Positions 1-8,137 of a stretch of 29,458 nt of DNA are shown one piece after another (position 1 is the first letter of the stretch; each line of letters begins with the position of its first letter). Origin of the DNA: an uncultured Oscillospiraceae bacterium (GTDB lineage: Bacteria > Bacillota > Clostridia > Oscillospirales > Oscillospiraceae); NCBI GenBank assembly GCA_910585815.1, contig CAJUFJ010000044.1, positions 1 to 29,458 of the forward strand, read 5' to 3'. A program made the position numbers and the translations under genes. The notes under the pieces were generated by a model. That model did no database searches, was not told where the DNA came from, and saw only the letters and a list, made by a program, of their open reading frames with translations.

Positions 1-1
1 G

Positions 2-3000
2 AAGCGGGCCCTCAGCCTCACTCTGGCCTCTGTCATGCTCCTGGGCATGATGGTCGTCGGTTCCAGTGCGGCTGCGGGCTACTCCGACGTTGACGCGGAA
101 GACAACGTCGAAGCAATCGAGGTTTTGCAGGCCGTTGAGGTCATGGTTGGCGACGACCGTGGCTTTGGTCCCGACCGTCCCGTCACCCGTGCGGAGATGG
201 CCGTGGTCATGGGCAAGCTGCTGAGCCTGGATTACAACTACTATGTGAGCACCTGCCCCTTTGCCGACGTGAGCGGCAACTTTGACTGGGCCAAGGGCTG
301 GGTCGGCGCCTGCGCCGCCAACGGCATTGTGTCCGGCCGTGGCGACGGCATCTACGACCCTGCCGCCACTGTTACCGCCGTGGAGGCCGCCTCTATGATG
401 ATGCGCGCCCTGGGCTATTTCCGCTATCAAAACGACTATGCCGACGGCTTTATGGTATCCACCGTCCGTCAGGGCACCAAGATCGGCATCTTTGAGGGTG
501 TAGGCACCGACGCCGCTACCCCCATGACCCGTAACCAGGTGGCCCAGATGGCTCTGAACGCCCTGAAGTCCGGCATGGTGGAGCCCGACGGCAACACCAT
601 CAACCTGACCACCCCCGACGGCGCTGTGTTTACCGGTAAGGTCAACTACGTGTTCGTCACCAGTGCCAAGCCCTACGCCACCGCCATCAGCTCCGTGCAG
701 GCCACTGCTGTGGGCTCCCAGAACGGCGGCCCCATCGTGGAGCTGGGCGAGCAGCTGTACAACGGCAGCCTGAAGCTGAACGAGGGCACCATGGACGACT
801 TCTACCGTCCCACCCGGACCTGGGAGTACGACAGCAAGACCATCGGCTCCTACGTGAAGCAGGAGCTGCTGAAAGCTGAGTACACCGACAAGGTCACCGG
901 CCGCATGCTGTATGATCTGCTGACCAAGGGCGTGATTGAAAACTACGATTTCGAGATCGCCATTGACGGCGTGAACACCGGCGACGCCGGCGCCCGCGGC
1001 ATCCTGACCGATTTGGACGGCGACGAGTCCTACTTCACCACCAGCAGCCTGGTCCGCTCCAACACCGACGGCGTGGGCCGCACCGGCAAGGGCGTGCTTA
1101 CTCAGGTCTTTGTGGACGACAGCAAGGACGTGGAGAAGGTCTACATTGCCGTGATTAACACCTACCTGGCCATCGCGGACAAGGACTACGACGCCAAGCG
1201 GGACGAGGTCACTCTGACCGGCTACAACATGGACAAGAAGGGTTCCATCTACATCAAGGACGAGGATGATGACGATAAGCTCATCGTGGACGGTGAGGAC
1301 TTCGCCATCGAGGACGTGAAGAAGGACGACAAGTTCCTGGTCACCGTGGCTGACGGCAGCGTGCAGTCCATGATTAAGCCCGAGGTCCTCTCTGAGGTCA
1401 CCATCAACGCCTTTAAGCGGGACACCTGGGTCAACGCCGACGGCACTCAGTATGACCACGCCACTACCGCCCGTTACGACGTGGAGGTTCTGGACCAGTA
1501 CGACAATGTGAACATGAAGGAAGTCACCTACAATGTCGTTCTGGACAAGTACGGCTACCTCATCGGCCTGGAGCTGAATGAGAAGGCGAACCAGTATGTC
1601 TTCGTCACCGGCACCGACGACGGCGAGAGCAATCTCACCGCCAAGAACGCCAACGTCAATGTCATCTTCCTGGATGGCACCATGGACACCATCGTTGTCA
1701 ACACCAGGGACAGCGTGGTGGACTGGAAGGCCGGCGGCAAGAACGCGTCTCAGGTGAACACCTGGTGCACCTACAGCAAGAACAGCAACGACGTCTACAC
1801 CCTGAAGGAAGTGGGTTACGACTCCACCAATACTGCTACGTCCTACAAGTTCCCCAAGAAGATCGCCCAGAGCGCTATGGACGCTAACCCCGCCACCTTC
1901 GACATTAACACAAAGAACGTCTCCCTGGACGGCTCCAAGGTCAGATTTGATGATACCACCGTGGATGCCGCTAACCCCAATGGCTGGGTCGGCGACTTCA
2001 CCCGTGTCTACGGCAACGACGACACTGTGTACATCAACACCGAGATGGAAGAAATCACCGTCAAGGATGGCGGTAAGAAGATGGTCATCGTCAAGGATGT
2101 GGACTCTGTCACCACCGGCGTGAAGAACGTGGACTTCACCGTGGTCAACCACACCAAGACTGCCGCAGCGGGCCATGAGGAGTGCGCTGCCAACGAGGCC
2201 TACATCCTGTACAACAAGGACGGCTATATCATCTCTGTGGTCACCCTGGCCGCTGACGACAAGGGCACTTCCGCTCAGTACGCCTACATCACCGGCGACG
2301 TGAAGCGGGAGGAGTACCTGGGCAACGACGAGTGGAAGTGGACCCAGGACGCCATCATCAACGGCAAGAAGGTAGAGCTGACTGAGGTCGATGACAGCAG
2401 CGCCTGGCTGGATACCACCGAGATTGGCAATTGGTACGAGGTCCGGTTCAACTCCAAGGGCGATGTTGCCGGTCTGAAGGAGAACGTCCCTGTTGCCGGC
2501 GTTGCTGACACCAGACCCAGCACCGAGGTGAACAACATCTACTTCGACTTCACCAAGGACCGCTTCATCAATGACATGAACGAGATCGTGAACGCCGTCA
2601 ACGGCAAGAACGGCTACGAGTCCTCCAAGACCGTTCTGCTGTTTGTGGACTACTGCACCAACAACACTGGCACTCACGTCGCCGCTGATTCTGCCCGCGC
2701 TGACCTGAGCTTCAAGAACGGCACCCTGTACACCGACACCGCTCAGACCGAGGGCTTCTCCGTGTCCCCCAACGTCAATGTGGTGCTGGCTCTGGCCGCT
2801 AAGAACCACGGCGACGCTTTCGACGACGTGGACGACAACTACACCGGCTACACCGGCGTGGAGACCGCTCTGAAGAATCTGGACAAGTCCGCTGACAAGT
2901 TCGACGGCTTCCTGTGCGCGGTGATCGAGGACGGCGCTGCCACCTCCATCATCTTCGACGAGCGCGCTGGCGCGAACCGCACCAATCTGGAGCCCGTGAA

Positions 3001-4285
3001 GCCCATGGTCGTCACCGTAAACAAGGTTGACACGAACGGCAACCAGCTGGGCACCGAGACCTTTAACTGGAACGGCGCTCCCTTCACCGGCAGTGAGGTT
3101 ACCGCCCCCGCTAACTACACCTGGCAGTCCGCCACTTCCCTGACCTTCGTGGAGGGCCAGACTGGCACCGTGACCTTCACCTACAAGAGCAATTCCGCTA
3201 TTACGGCTCCCGACAACGCTGTTGCTCTGTATGATGGCGGAACGAACGCCTTTGCTGTTCTGTACTCCGGTGCTGGTACTGCTCCCACCGGCAACGGCCT
3301 GGCCGCTCTGCTGATTGACGCCGCAAAGGCTGCTGGCTTCCCCAATGCGAAGGCTACTCGGGTTACTACCCCTGCCGCTGGCTGGAAGATCACCGATAAC
3401 ACTGGCGTGATTGGTCTGGACGTGACTTTTGCAGACTCTGCTGCTAACGCCGCTTGGGTCGGTAAGGTCAACGACGAGACTGTGTATATCAAGAAGGGCA
3501 CCGCTCTGAATGCTCTGACTACCTTCGGCAACAGCAATCTGACCGAAGCCTTGAAGGGTACTTATGTGGATGCTACCAGTGCGGGCACTGGCCTTACTGA
3601 TGCGACTACCAACAGCGTAACCCAGGACAGCACCAAGTACTATGCTTTGGCTGCTGGCGTGACTGTCACTGGTGACGGTTTCGATCTGACAGATGGCTTT
3701 GTCGGCGTGATTGGTGGTATTGATGGTGGTTCCGGTGTGAAAGTGGTCCCCTATGGTGTGCTTTATACCGCCCCTGCCAAGTCTGTCATGAACGATACCG
3801 CCGCTGCCAAGGGCACTGGTATGACTTACACCGTGGCTGGCGGCACTGCTAAGTATCTGCCTTATGGTGGTACTATCCCCGCCGACGAAGTAACTAACAA
3901 CATTACTTTGGCCAAGGATAAAGTTGAAGTCAAGTTTGAACTGAGCGCGGCCCTTACCGCCGCCGGCTGGACTATTGATGCCGATGGTACGAATACCACC
4001 AAGTATATCTCTGCTGCCGCTTCTCAGAACCTGGTAGTCGATTTGATCAACACAGGTGCGAGCAAGCCTACAGGCAGCACTGTAACCGCTGCTGACCAGA
4101 AGTATGCTACATCTGGTGCTGTTACTACGGCTACTGGTACTGCTTCGACTGGTACCAGCAGTTACACTCCGGCTACTGGTAAGCTGAAACTTGATTTGGC
4201 AAATGGCGCTTTCGCGGCGGGCACTCTCGCTGACGATGATGCAGTTTTGACTGTCACCATCGAGGCTATTAGTATCACAGCCTAA
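2..4285 (+). CDS. Large SLH-domain cell-surface protein, 5' end missing
   Basis: The reading frame is open from base 2, so the true start lies just upstream of the window. The first visible residues (KRALSLTLASVMLLGMMVVG, then SSAAAGYSD) are a signal peptide missing only its first residues, so the ATG at 35 is internal. Of about 1427 visible residues, the first 190 hold three SLH repeats, which bind secondary cell-wall polymer. Repeats one and two are clear (motifs TRAEM and FADVSGNFDW...GIVSG), and the third is degenerate (TPMTRNQVAQMALNAL). The middle is long, acidic and unrecognised. At about DNA 3004-3190 there is a MucBP-like beta module (VTVNKVDTNGNQLG ... VTFTYKSN). The last 365 residues are rich in Ala, Thr and Gly and use more T-ending codons than the 5' part. 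It is probably an S-layer or S-layer-associated protein, exported and non-covalently anchored. Family placement is sure; specific function is unknown. Confidence 0.9.
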   Translation, partial: KRALSLTLASVMLLGMMVVGSSAAAGYSDVDAEDNVEAIEVLQAVEVMVGDDRGFGPDRPVTRAEMAVVMGKLLSLDYNYYVSTCPFADVSGNFDWAKGWVGACAANGIVSGRGDGIYDPAATVTAVEAASMMMRALGYFRYQNDYADGFMVSTVRQGTKIGIFEGVGTDAATPMTRNQVAQMALNALKSGMVEPDGNTINLTTPDGAVFTGKVNYVFVTSAKPYATAISSVQATAVGSQNGGPIVELGEQLYNGSLKLNEGTMDDFYRPTRTWEYDSKTIGSYVKQELLKAEYTDKVTGRMLYDLLTKGVIENYDFEIAIDGVNTGDAGARGILTDLDGDESYFTTSSLVRSNTDGVGRTGKGVLTQVFVDDSKDVEKVYIAVINTYLAIADKDYDAKRDEVTLTGYNMDKKGSIYIKDEDDDDKLIVDGEDFAIEDVKKDDKFLVTVADGSVQSMIKPEVLSEVTINAFKRDTWVNADGTQYDHATTARYDVEVLDQYDNVNMKEVTYNVVLDKYGYLIGLELNEKANQYVFVTGTDDGESNLTAKNANVNVIFLDGTMDTIVVNTRDSVVDWKAGGKNASQVNTWCTYSKNSNDVYTLKEVGYDSTNTATSYKFPKKIAQSAMDANPATFDINTKNVSLDGSKVRFDDTTVDAANPNGWVGDFTRVYGNDDTVYINTEMEEITVKDGGKKMVIVKDVDSVTTGVKNVDFTVVNHTKTAAAGHEECAANEAYILYNKDGYIISVVTLAADDKGTSAQYAYITGDVKREEYLGNDEWKWTQDAIINGKKVELTEVDDSSAWLDTTEIGNWYEVRFNSKGDVAGLKENVPVAGVADTRPSTEVNNIYFDFTKDRFINDMNEIVNAVNGKNGYESSKTVLLFVDYCTNNTGTHVAADSARADLSFKNGTLYTDTAQTEGFSVSPNVNVVLALAAKNHGDAFDDVDDNYTGYTGVETALKNLDKSADKFDGFLCAVIEDGAATSIIFDERAGANRTNLEPVKPMVVTVNKVDTNGNQLGTETFNWNGAPFTGSEVTAPANYTWQSATSLTFVEGQTGTVTFTYKSNSAITAPDNAVALYDGGTNAFAVLYSGAGTAPTGNGLAALLIDAAKAAGFPNAKATRVTTPAAGWKITDNTGVIGLDVTFADSAANAAWVGKVNDETVYIKKGTALNALTTFGNSNLTEALKGTYVDATSAGTGLTDATTNSVTQDSTKYYALAAGVTVTGDGFDLTDGFVGVIGGIDGGSGVKVVPYGVLYTAPAKSVMNDTAAAKGTGMTYTVAGGTAKYLPYGGTIPADEVTNNITLAKDKVEVKFELSAALTAAGWTIDADGTNTTKYISAAASQNLVVDLINTGASKPTGSTVTAADQKYATSGAVTTATGTASTGTSSYTPATGKLKLDLANGAFAAGTLADDDAVLTVTIEAISITA

Positions 4286-4315
4286 TCTGATGTGATTTCA
4301 GTCTGCGAAACCTTT

Positions 4316-4345
4316 CCCCCGGGCCAACTGGCCCGGGGGCCTTTT
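4316..4345 (+). terminator. Rho-independent terminator of the SLH gene
   Basis: A perfect 10-bp GC stem (CCCCCGGGCC / GGCCCGGGGG) with an AACT loop is followed by CCTTTT, 30 bases after the SLH stop codon. On the other strand it has no T-run, so it mainly serves the + strand gene, although the convergent gene at 4348 ends right beside it. Confidence 0.9.
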
Positions 4346-4347
4346 AC

Positions 4348-4833
4348 TTACTGATCCACAGCTAAAAAGGCAATGACCCTATAGGAATAATTTGCGGTAT
4401 TCAGTTCCTGGATTCCTTGAAAAATTTGCAGATTCGCGGTATTTCCAGACCAGGTGATGGTGGTCGCAGAGCCATTAAAGGAGCTGCCATAGTTGGGATT
4501 GTGGACATAACCTGCAAAGCTGTTCTGCCCGCTGGCGCAGTCCGCCACCAGCAGACACCTGGGTCCGATGATGATGAACGCCACCGGCTTCGCGGAAAAG
4601 GGAATGGAGACATAAACGCCGTCACCGTTCTTGCCCGTACCGGTGTAGGACCGGGTTTCGATCCGGCAGTTACCCTTCTTGGCCAGCGCCGCCGTGTGCG
4701 CGGTGAGCGTATCGGTGTGCGCTCCCAACGCCGCGTCGATTTTTGCGTTGTCGGCGTTGAAGTCCTCCATCAGGACCCGGTCGTCCCGTTCCCATTGGTT
4801 GAGGTTGTAATGTGGTGTGTGGTTGGTTGGCAT
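4348..4833 (-). CDS. Phage tail-fibre-like protein, orphan
   Basis: 161 residues. The start ATG (complement of 4831-4833) follows a strong ribosome site, AAGGAGG, 9 bases upstream. The N-terminus (PHYNLNQWE, then DFNADNAKIDAALG) resembles the N-terminal segment of many short tail or receptor-binding proteins in clostridial prophages, where it precedes a short coiled stretch (here HTDTLTAHTAALAKKG). The C-terminal 100 residues are rich in Gly, Ser, Asn and Thr and look beta-structured, as in adhesins or tail tips. No signal peptide or membrane segment is seen. No portal, capsid, terminase or other tail gene lies nearby, so it is either a prophage relic or a co-opted binding protein. It converges with the SLH gene. 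The phage-type assignment is inferred from the N-terminal pattern. Confidence 0.6.
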   Translation of the reverse strand: MPTNHTPHYNLNQWERDDRVLMEDFNADNAKIDAALGAHTDTLTAHTAALAKKGNCRIETRSYTGTGKNGDGVYVSIPFSAKPVAFIIIGPRCLLVADCASGQNSFAGYVHNPNYGSSFNGSATTITWSGNTANLQIFQGIQELNTANYSYRVIAFLAVDQ

Positions 4834-4866
4834 GAGTTTGTTCCTCCTTAAATGTTCGTAATGTAG

Positions 4867-4890
4867 GGCAAGGGCTCTGCCCTTGCCTTT
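4867..4890. repeat. Short palindrome with T-run
   Basis: GGCAAGGGC and GCCCTTGCC form a 9-bp hairpin with a TCT loop followed by TTT. It looks like a + strand terminator, but no + strand gene ends here, so it is more likely part of the adjacent intergenic repeat cluster. Confidence 0.55.
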
Positions 4891-4891
4891 T

Positions 4892-4942
4892 CTGGCTCCC
4901 CCCTTGTGGGGGAGCTCCCGGCGAAGCCAGGTGAGGGGGGCT
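4892..4942. repeat. Partial palindromic repeat fragment
   Basis: The stretch CTGGCTCCCCCCTTGTGGGG followed by a GAGCTCCCGGCGAAGCCAGG-like arm has the layout of the left half of the larger element that starts at 4955: a G/C-run hairpin, a short CGAAG-loop hairpin, then GTGAGGGGG. It appears to be a truncated relative of that element. Confidence 0.5.
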
Positions 4943-4954
4943 CAGGTACGCGCC

Positions 4955-5122
4955 AAAGCCTTCCCCCTTCCAGGGGGAAGGTGGCACGGGCGAAGCCCGT
5001 GACGGATGAGGGTGCGCGGCAGATTTTGCCCCTTATCGTAAAGGACAGCAGCCCTAACCGCCCCCTCATCCGCCCCAGTGTGCGCACTGGGGCACCTTCC
5101 CCCCTGAGGGTGGAAGGCTTTT
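4955..5122. repeat. MITE-like palindromic element, copy 1
   Basis: About 168 bp with imperfect terminal inverted repeats: AAAGCCTTCCCCC at the left and GGTGGAAGGCTTT at the right. Inner arms are GACGGATGAGGG and CCCTCATCCG, and each half carries a small hairpin (CACGGGCGAAGCCCGTG; CCCCAGTGTGCGCACTGGGG). The middle is about 55 bp and non-coding. Close relatives lie at 22648-22805 and, more diverged, 22897-23059. There is no transposase, so if mobile it would move in trans. Confidence 0.8.
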
Positions 5123-5212
5123 TTCCCCTCCACCCATACCGTGTAATCCCCCCAAAGTGGTACGTTTCCATACACTTATTGGAAATAAGGGGAAACTGCG
5201 CCCTTTTTTGGC

Positions 5213-5245
5213 AAAAAAACGGCCCGGCATCCTTCGACGCCGGGC
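5213..5245 (-). terminator. Terminator of the DUF3048 lipoprotein gene
   Basis: Read on the minus strand, a GCCCGGC / GCCGGGC hairpin is followed by CG and seven T's, just past the stop codon at 5256. Confidence 0.85.
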
Positions 5246-5255
5246 TCGCAGCCTA

Positions 5256-6362
5256 TTATTCCCAGGTGACCTGAGCGGAGGTCCCCACAATATTGATGTA
5301 GCTGGGTCCGAAGGCCAGGGGGGTGTCCTGCCCGGAGGCACGGTCCAGGAAGCGGAGGCAGTCGGTGCGCTTATCCCGCTGCCAGGTGATCTCCTGCAAG
5401 ACCCCGTCCCGGAGGAGGAGGCCGTCCCCCGTCCCGGTGGTGCGCACGCTCATGCGTCCGGCCGCGTCCCCCTTCACCAGTCCCACGTCGGTGAACAGCA
5501 CCAGCACGTTGTTCACCCCCACCGCCTCGCCGGTCTGGCCGTCCACATAGTCGATGGGGTCGGAGCCGTCCAGGCTCTGGGAAATGAAGTATTGTTTTTT
5601 ATCCGTGTCATAGGCGAAATAGCCGGTTTTGTATTTGGAGTAGGGGACGGTCATTTTGGAGGCCGGCTGGCCGATACGGGCAGTCTCCCCAGCGAAGGCC
5701 CAGGGCACCGTAAAGCCCTCCTCATGGTCCAGGCGGAAGCGGCTGGGCATCTGCTCCAGCACCCTCTCGCTGGAGGTGAGCAGGGAGTGCTCCAGCCCGG
5801 CGGACTTCCGCCGCTCCGGGTCCCGCCAGCACATGTCGCCGTAAGGGCCGTTGACAAAGTCGATGTGTGTGACCTTCCAGTTGTCAAAGGCGTCGTAGGC
5901 CTGGGGGCTGCCCCCGGCGTGGATGTAGATGGCGTCGTGGCCCAGGGCCAGGCTGACGTAGTAGTCCCGGGCGGAGCGGATGCTGCCCAGGTCGCCCACC
6001 CCCTCCAGGTCCTGGTAGAGCCCCATCATCCGGGTGATGCCCCCCTCAGCGATGATCTCATAAATCACGTCCGCCTGGGCAACCCCGATCTGAGGCAGGG
6101 CCTTTCGCAGGTTGTTGAACATAACAGCGATGGGCCGTTTTCCGCTGATATCCTCATGCAGGCCCTCGCCGGTGAGTGGGTTGATGTAGGGGTAGACCGG
6201 CTCCGGTTCGGGTTCCGGCTCCACCGGGGCAATGACCGAAATGGAAGGCTCCTGGGGCGGCTGGGAGGAGGAGGCCCCTCCAGGGTCCTTTTTCCCGCAG
6301 GAGGCCAGGGGGAGCAGCAGCAGTCCGGCCAGCAGCAGTGAGGTCCAGCGTCGTTTGTTCAT
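5256..6362 (-). CDS. yerB: DUF3048 (YerB-like) lipoprotein
   Basis: 368 residues. I start at the ATG of MNKRRWTSLLL (complement of 6360-6362). It follows GGAGGG at 6-base spacing, begins a lipoprotein signal peptide with lipobox L-A-S-C (Cys22), and avoids overlap with prfB; a longer in-frame extension has no signal or ribosome site. After the lipobox comes a Ser/Pro/Glu-rich linker, then the DUF3048 body (NPLTGEGL; RPIAVMFNN; YEIIAEGGITRMMGLYQD; SIRSARDYYV) characteristic of B. subtilis YerB relatives. It should be tethered to the outer face of the membrane. Its biochemical role is not established. In Bacillus yerB sits beside yerC; here a YerC relative lies 10 kb away at 16899. The gene has its own promoter and terminator, so it is monocistronic. 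Confidence 0.88.
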   Translation of the reverse strand: MNKRRWTSLLLAGLLLLPLASCGKKDPGGASSSQPPQEPSISVIAPVEPEPEPEPVYPYINPLTGEGLHEDISGKRPIAVMFNNLRKALPQIGVAQADVIYEIIAEGGITRMMGLYQDLEGVGDLGSIRSARDYYVSLALGHDAIYIHAGGSPQAYDAFDNWKVTHIDFVNGPYGDMCWRDPERRKSAGLEHSLLTSSERVLEQMPSRFRLDHEEGFTVPWAFAGETARIGQPASKMTVPYSKYKTGYFAYDTDKKQYFISQSLDGSDPIDYVDGQTGEAVGVNNVLVLFTDVGLVKGDAAGRMSVRTTGTGDGLLLRDGVLQEITWQRDKRTDCLRFLDRASGQDTPLAFGPSYINIVGTSAQVTWE

Positions 6363-6387
6363 CAAAATCCCTCCAATCGTCCCTCTT

Positions 6388-6416
6388 ATCATACGATATG
6401 GATTGTGGAAAGTCAA
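6388..6416 (-). promoter_or_regulatory. SigA-type promoter of the DUF3048 gene
   Basis: On the minus strand, TTGACT (complement of 6411-6416) and TATGAT (complement of 6388-6393) are separated by 17 bases, about 25 bases upstream of the start codon. Confidence 0.85.
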
Positions 6417-6417
6417 C

Positions 6418-6448
6418 AAAAAGTATCCCGCCGCCTGAGGGCAGCGGG
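6418..6448 (-). terminator. Terminator of prfB
   Basis: On the minus strand, CCCGCTGCC and GGCGGCGGG pair around a CTCA loop and are followed by ATACTTTTT. It lies directly after the prfB stop (6455) and directly before the -35 box of the next gene. Confidence 0.85.
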
Positions 6449-6454
6449 AAGAAA

Positions 6455-7576
6455 TTATTTTGTGGCCCAGTTGCCGGTGGCCTCGGCGGTGAGGTAGGCG
6501 TTGACAAAGCCGTCCAGGTCGCCGTCCATCACGGAATTGATGTTGCTGGTCTCGAAGGCGGTGCGGTTGTCCTTCACCATCTGGTAGGGCATAAAGACGT
6601 AGGACCGGATCTGACTGCCCCACTCGATTTTCAGCTGGACCCCCTTCAAATCGGAGATCTTCTCCGCCTTCTCCTGCATCTGCAGCTCCACCAGCTTGGC
6701 CCGGAGCATCTTCATGCAGTTGTCCTTGTTCTGGAACTGGGACCGCTCCTGCTGGCTGGCCACCACCACTCCGGTGGGCTTGTGGATGAGCCGGACGGCG
6801 GAGGAGGTCTTATTCACGTGCTGGCCGCCGGCGCCCGAGGCCCGGTAGACCTGCATCTCGATGTCCTCGGGGCGGATGTCGATCTCCACGTCCTCGGGCA
6901 GGTCGGGCATGACCTCGACAGAGGCGAAGGAGGTCTGCCGCCGGGCGTTGGCGTCGAAGGGAGACACCCGCACCAGCCGGTGGACGCCGTGCTCCCCCCG
7001 GAGGTAGCCGTAGGCGTTTTCTCCCTCAATCATGATGGTGGCCGACTTGATGCCCGCCTCGTCCCCCTCCTGGTAGTCCATGATCTGGTAGGTGAAGCCG
7101 TGGCGCTCCGTCCACCGGGTGTACATCCGGTAGAGCATCTGGGCCCAGTCCTGGGCCTCGGTGCCCCCCGCCCCCGGGTGGATGGTGAGGATTACGTTGG
7201 AGCGGTCGTACTCCCCGGTGAGCAGGGTCTCCAGCCGGGCGGTCTCCATGTTGGCCTCCAGGGCGGCAAAGCCCTGTTCCAGCTCGGGGATGAGACTCTC
7301 GTCCTCAAACTCGTTGCCCATCTCGCACAGGGCCATCAGGTCGTCCCACTGGCCTTGGCGCTTGTTCTGGCTGTCCACCTTGTCCTGGAGGTTTTTAATG
7401 CGCTGCTGCACCTTCTGGGCCTTGGCCAGGTTGTCCCAGAAGCCGTCTGCGGCGGACTCGGCCTGGAGCATGTCCAGCTCCCGCTCGGCCCCCTCCAGGT
7501 CCAGCGCCTGGGCCAGGTCCTTCAGAGCGGGGGCCAGATTGTTCAGTTTTACCTTATATTCATCAAATTGGAGCAT
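6455..7576 (-). CDS. prfB: Peptide chain release factor 2
   Basis: 373 residues from MLQFDEYKVK. This is preferred over a start 7 codons upstream because the family usually begins here and a weak GTGGGAA site precedes it. RF2 recognises UGA and UAA stop codons and triggers peptide release in the ribosome. The N-terminal helical domain is followed by the SPF stop-recognition tripeptide (residues 205-207, SPFDANARRQTSF) and the catalytic GGQ loop (250-252, SGAGGQHVNKT). SPF, rather than the PxT of RF1, identifies RF2. The full protein is encoded in one frame: there is no internal UGA and no CUUUGAC-type slip site near codon 25, so the programmed +1 frameshift that autoregulates RF2 in many bacteria is absent. 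Promoter and terminator are clear, so the gene is transcribed alone. Confidence 0.96.
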   Translation of the reverse strand: MLQFDEYKVKLNNLAPALKDLAQALDLEGAERELDMLQAESAADGFWDNLAKAQKVQQRIKNLQDKVDSQNKRQGQWDDLMALCEMGNEFEDESLIPELEQGFAALEANMETARLETLLTGEYDRSNVILTIHPGAGGTEAQDWAQMLYRMYTRWTERHGFTYQIMDYQEGDEAGIKSATIMIEGENAYGYLRGEHGVHRLVRVSPFDANARRQTSFASVEVMPDLPEDVEIDIRPEDIEMQVYRASGAGGQHVNKTSSAVRLIHKPTGVVVASQQERSQFQNKDNCMKMLRAKLVELQMQEKAEKISDLKGVQLKIEWGSQIRSYVFMPYQMVKDNRTAFETSNINSVMDGDLDGFVNAYLTAEATGNWATK

Positions 7577-7607
7577 TTTGTTCCCACGCTTTCTCATTAG
7601 TCAATCT

Positions 7608-7636
7608 ATTATATACGAGGGCAGGGAAAAAGTAAA
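7608..7636 (-). promoter_or_regulatory. SigA-type promoter of prfB
   Basis: On the minus strand, TTTACT (complement of 7631-7636), 17 bases, TATAAT (complement of 7608-7613). The expected start of transcription is about 25 bases before the chosen ATG. Confidence 0.85.
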
Positions 7637-7696
7637 GGAAAAAAACGGGAGTGTCCTACCGCGCATTTTATCACAGTCAGGCGAATTGGCACGATT

Positions 7697-7746
7697 TGTA
7701 GGGGCGCACAGTGTGCGCCCGCGGGCGGACAATGTCCGCCCCTACA
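7697..7746. repeat. Palindromic intergenic repeat with two hairpins
   Basis: TGTAGGGGCG and CGCCCCTACA form terminal inverted repeats around two hairpins, GGGCGCAC/GTGCGCCC and GGGCGGAC/GTCCGCCC. This type of element is common between genes in this bacterial group. It differs from the 4955/22648 family. Confidence 0.75.
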
Positions 7747-7783
7747 TTAAGAAGCTGCGAATGGTCCCCGCCTGTTTTTACCC

Positions 7784-7811
7784 TTGCTTTTTGGCAAAAA
7801 AGCGGTACAAT
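7784..7811 (+). promoter_or_regulatory. Promoter of the gene pair 7843-8563
   Basis: TTGCTT (7784-7789), 16 bases, TACAAT (7806-7811), 31 bases upstream of the ATG at 7843. Confidence 0.7.
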
Positions 7812-7842
7812 AGGGGCATAGGACAAAAAAGGAGCGTGCATC

Positions 7843-8133
7843 ATGGGACAAAAGAAGCGGTACCACGTGGTCCGAAAGAATAAGGCGGATACCAGGGCGC
7901 TGTTCCGGGTTATCCTGTGCGGCTATCTGCTCTACCTGGCCTGGCAGCTGATTCAGAGCGGGGGCAGCGACCCCTCCTTCCCGCCCCTTGTGGCCTGGCT
8001 GCTGGGGGGACTGTTCATCCTGGCGGCAGCCGGCTTCGGCTGGTACTCCTGGCGGGAGTACCGCCGGGCCCTGGCGGAGGCGGAGCTCACCCCCGAGGAG
8101 GAGGAGGCGCTGCGCCGGGAGCAGGAGGAGTGA
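7843..8133 (+). CDS. Small two-helix membrane protein, unknown
   Basis: 96 residues. The start ATG follows AAAAAGGAG. A basic N-terminus (MGQKKRYHVVRKNK) precedes two hydrophobic segments, about residues 21-38 and 48-67, joined by a short Gly/Ser/Pro loop. The protein ends in a highly acidic tail (ELTPEEEEALRREQEE). The charge distribution suggests both ends stay in the cytoplasm. I do not recognise a family. It is first in a two-gene operon; the ribosome site of the next gene lies inside its last codons. Confidence 0.75.
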   Translation: MGQKKRYHVVRKNKADTRALFRVILCGYLLYLAWQLIQSGGSDPSFPPLVAWLLGGLFILAAAGFGWYSWREYRRALAEAELTPEEEEALRREQEE

Positions 8134-8137
8134 GCCT

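Noticed and set aside
4867..5122. CRISPR-like or tandem array in the 4.9-5.1 kb repeats
   Set aside because: The repeats are inverted halves of palindromic elements, with no regular spacer-repeat unit.
6363..6623. N-terminal extension of the DUF3048 frame into prfB
   Set aside because: The lipoprotein signal, ribosome site and promoter all place the start at 6362; the extension is prfB read in another frame.
7697..7746. Terminator of prfB or of the 7843 gene
   Set aside because: It lies upstream of both genes and has no T-run; it is a palindromic repeat.
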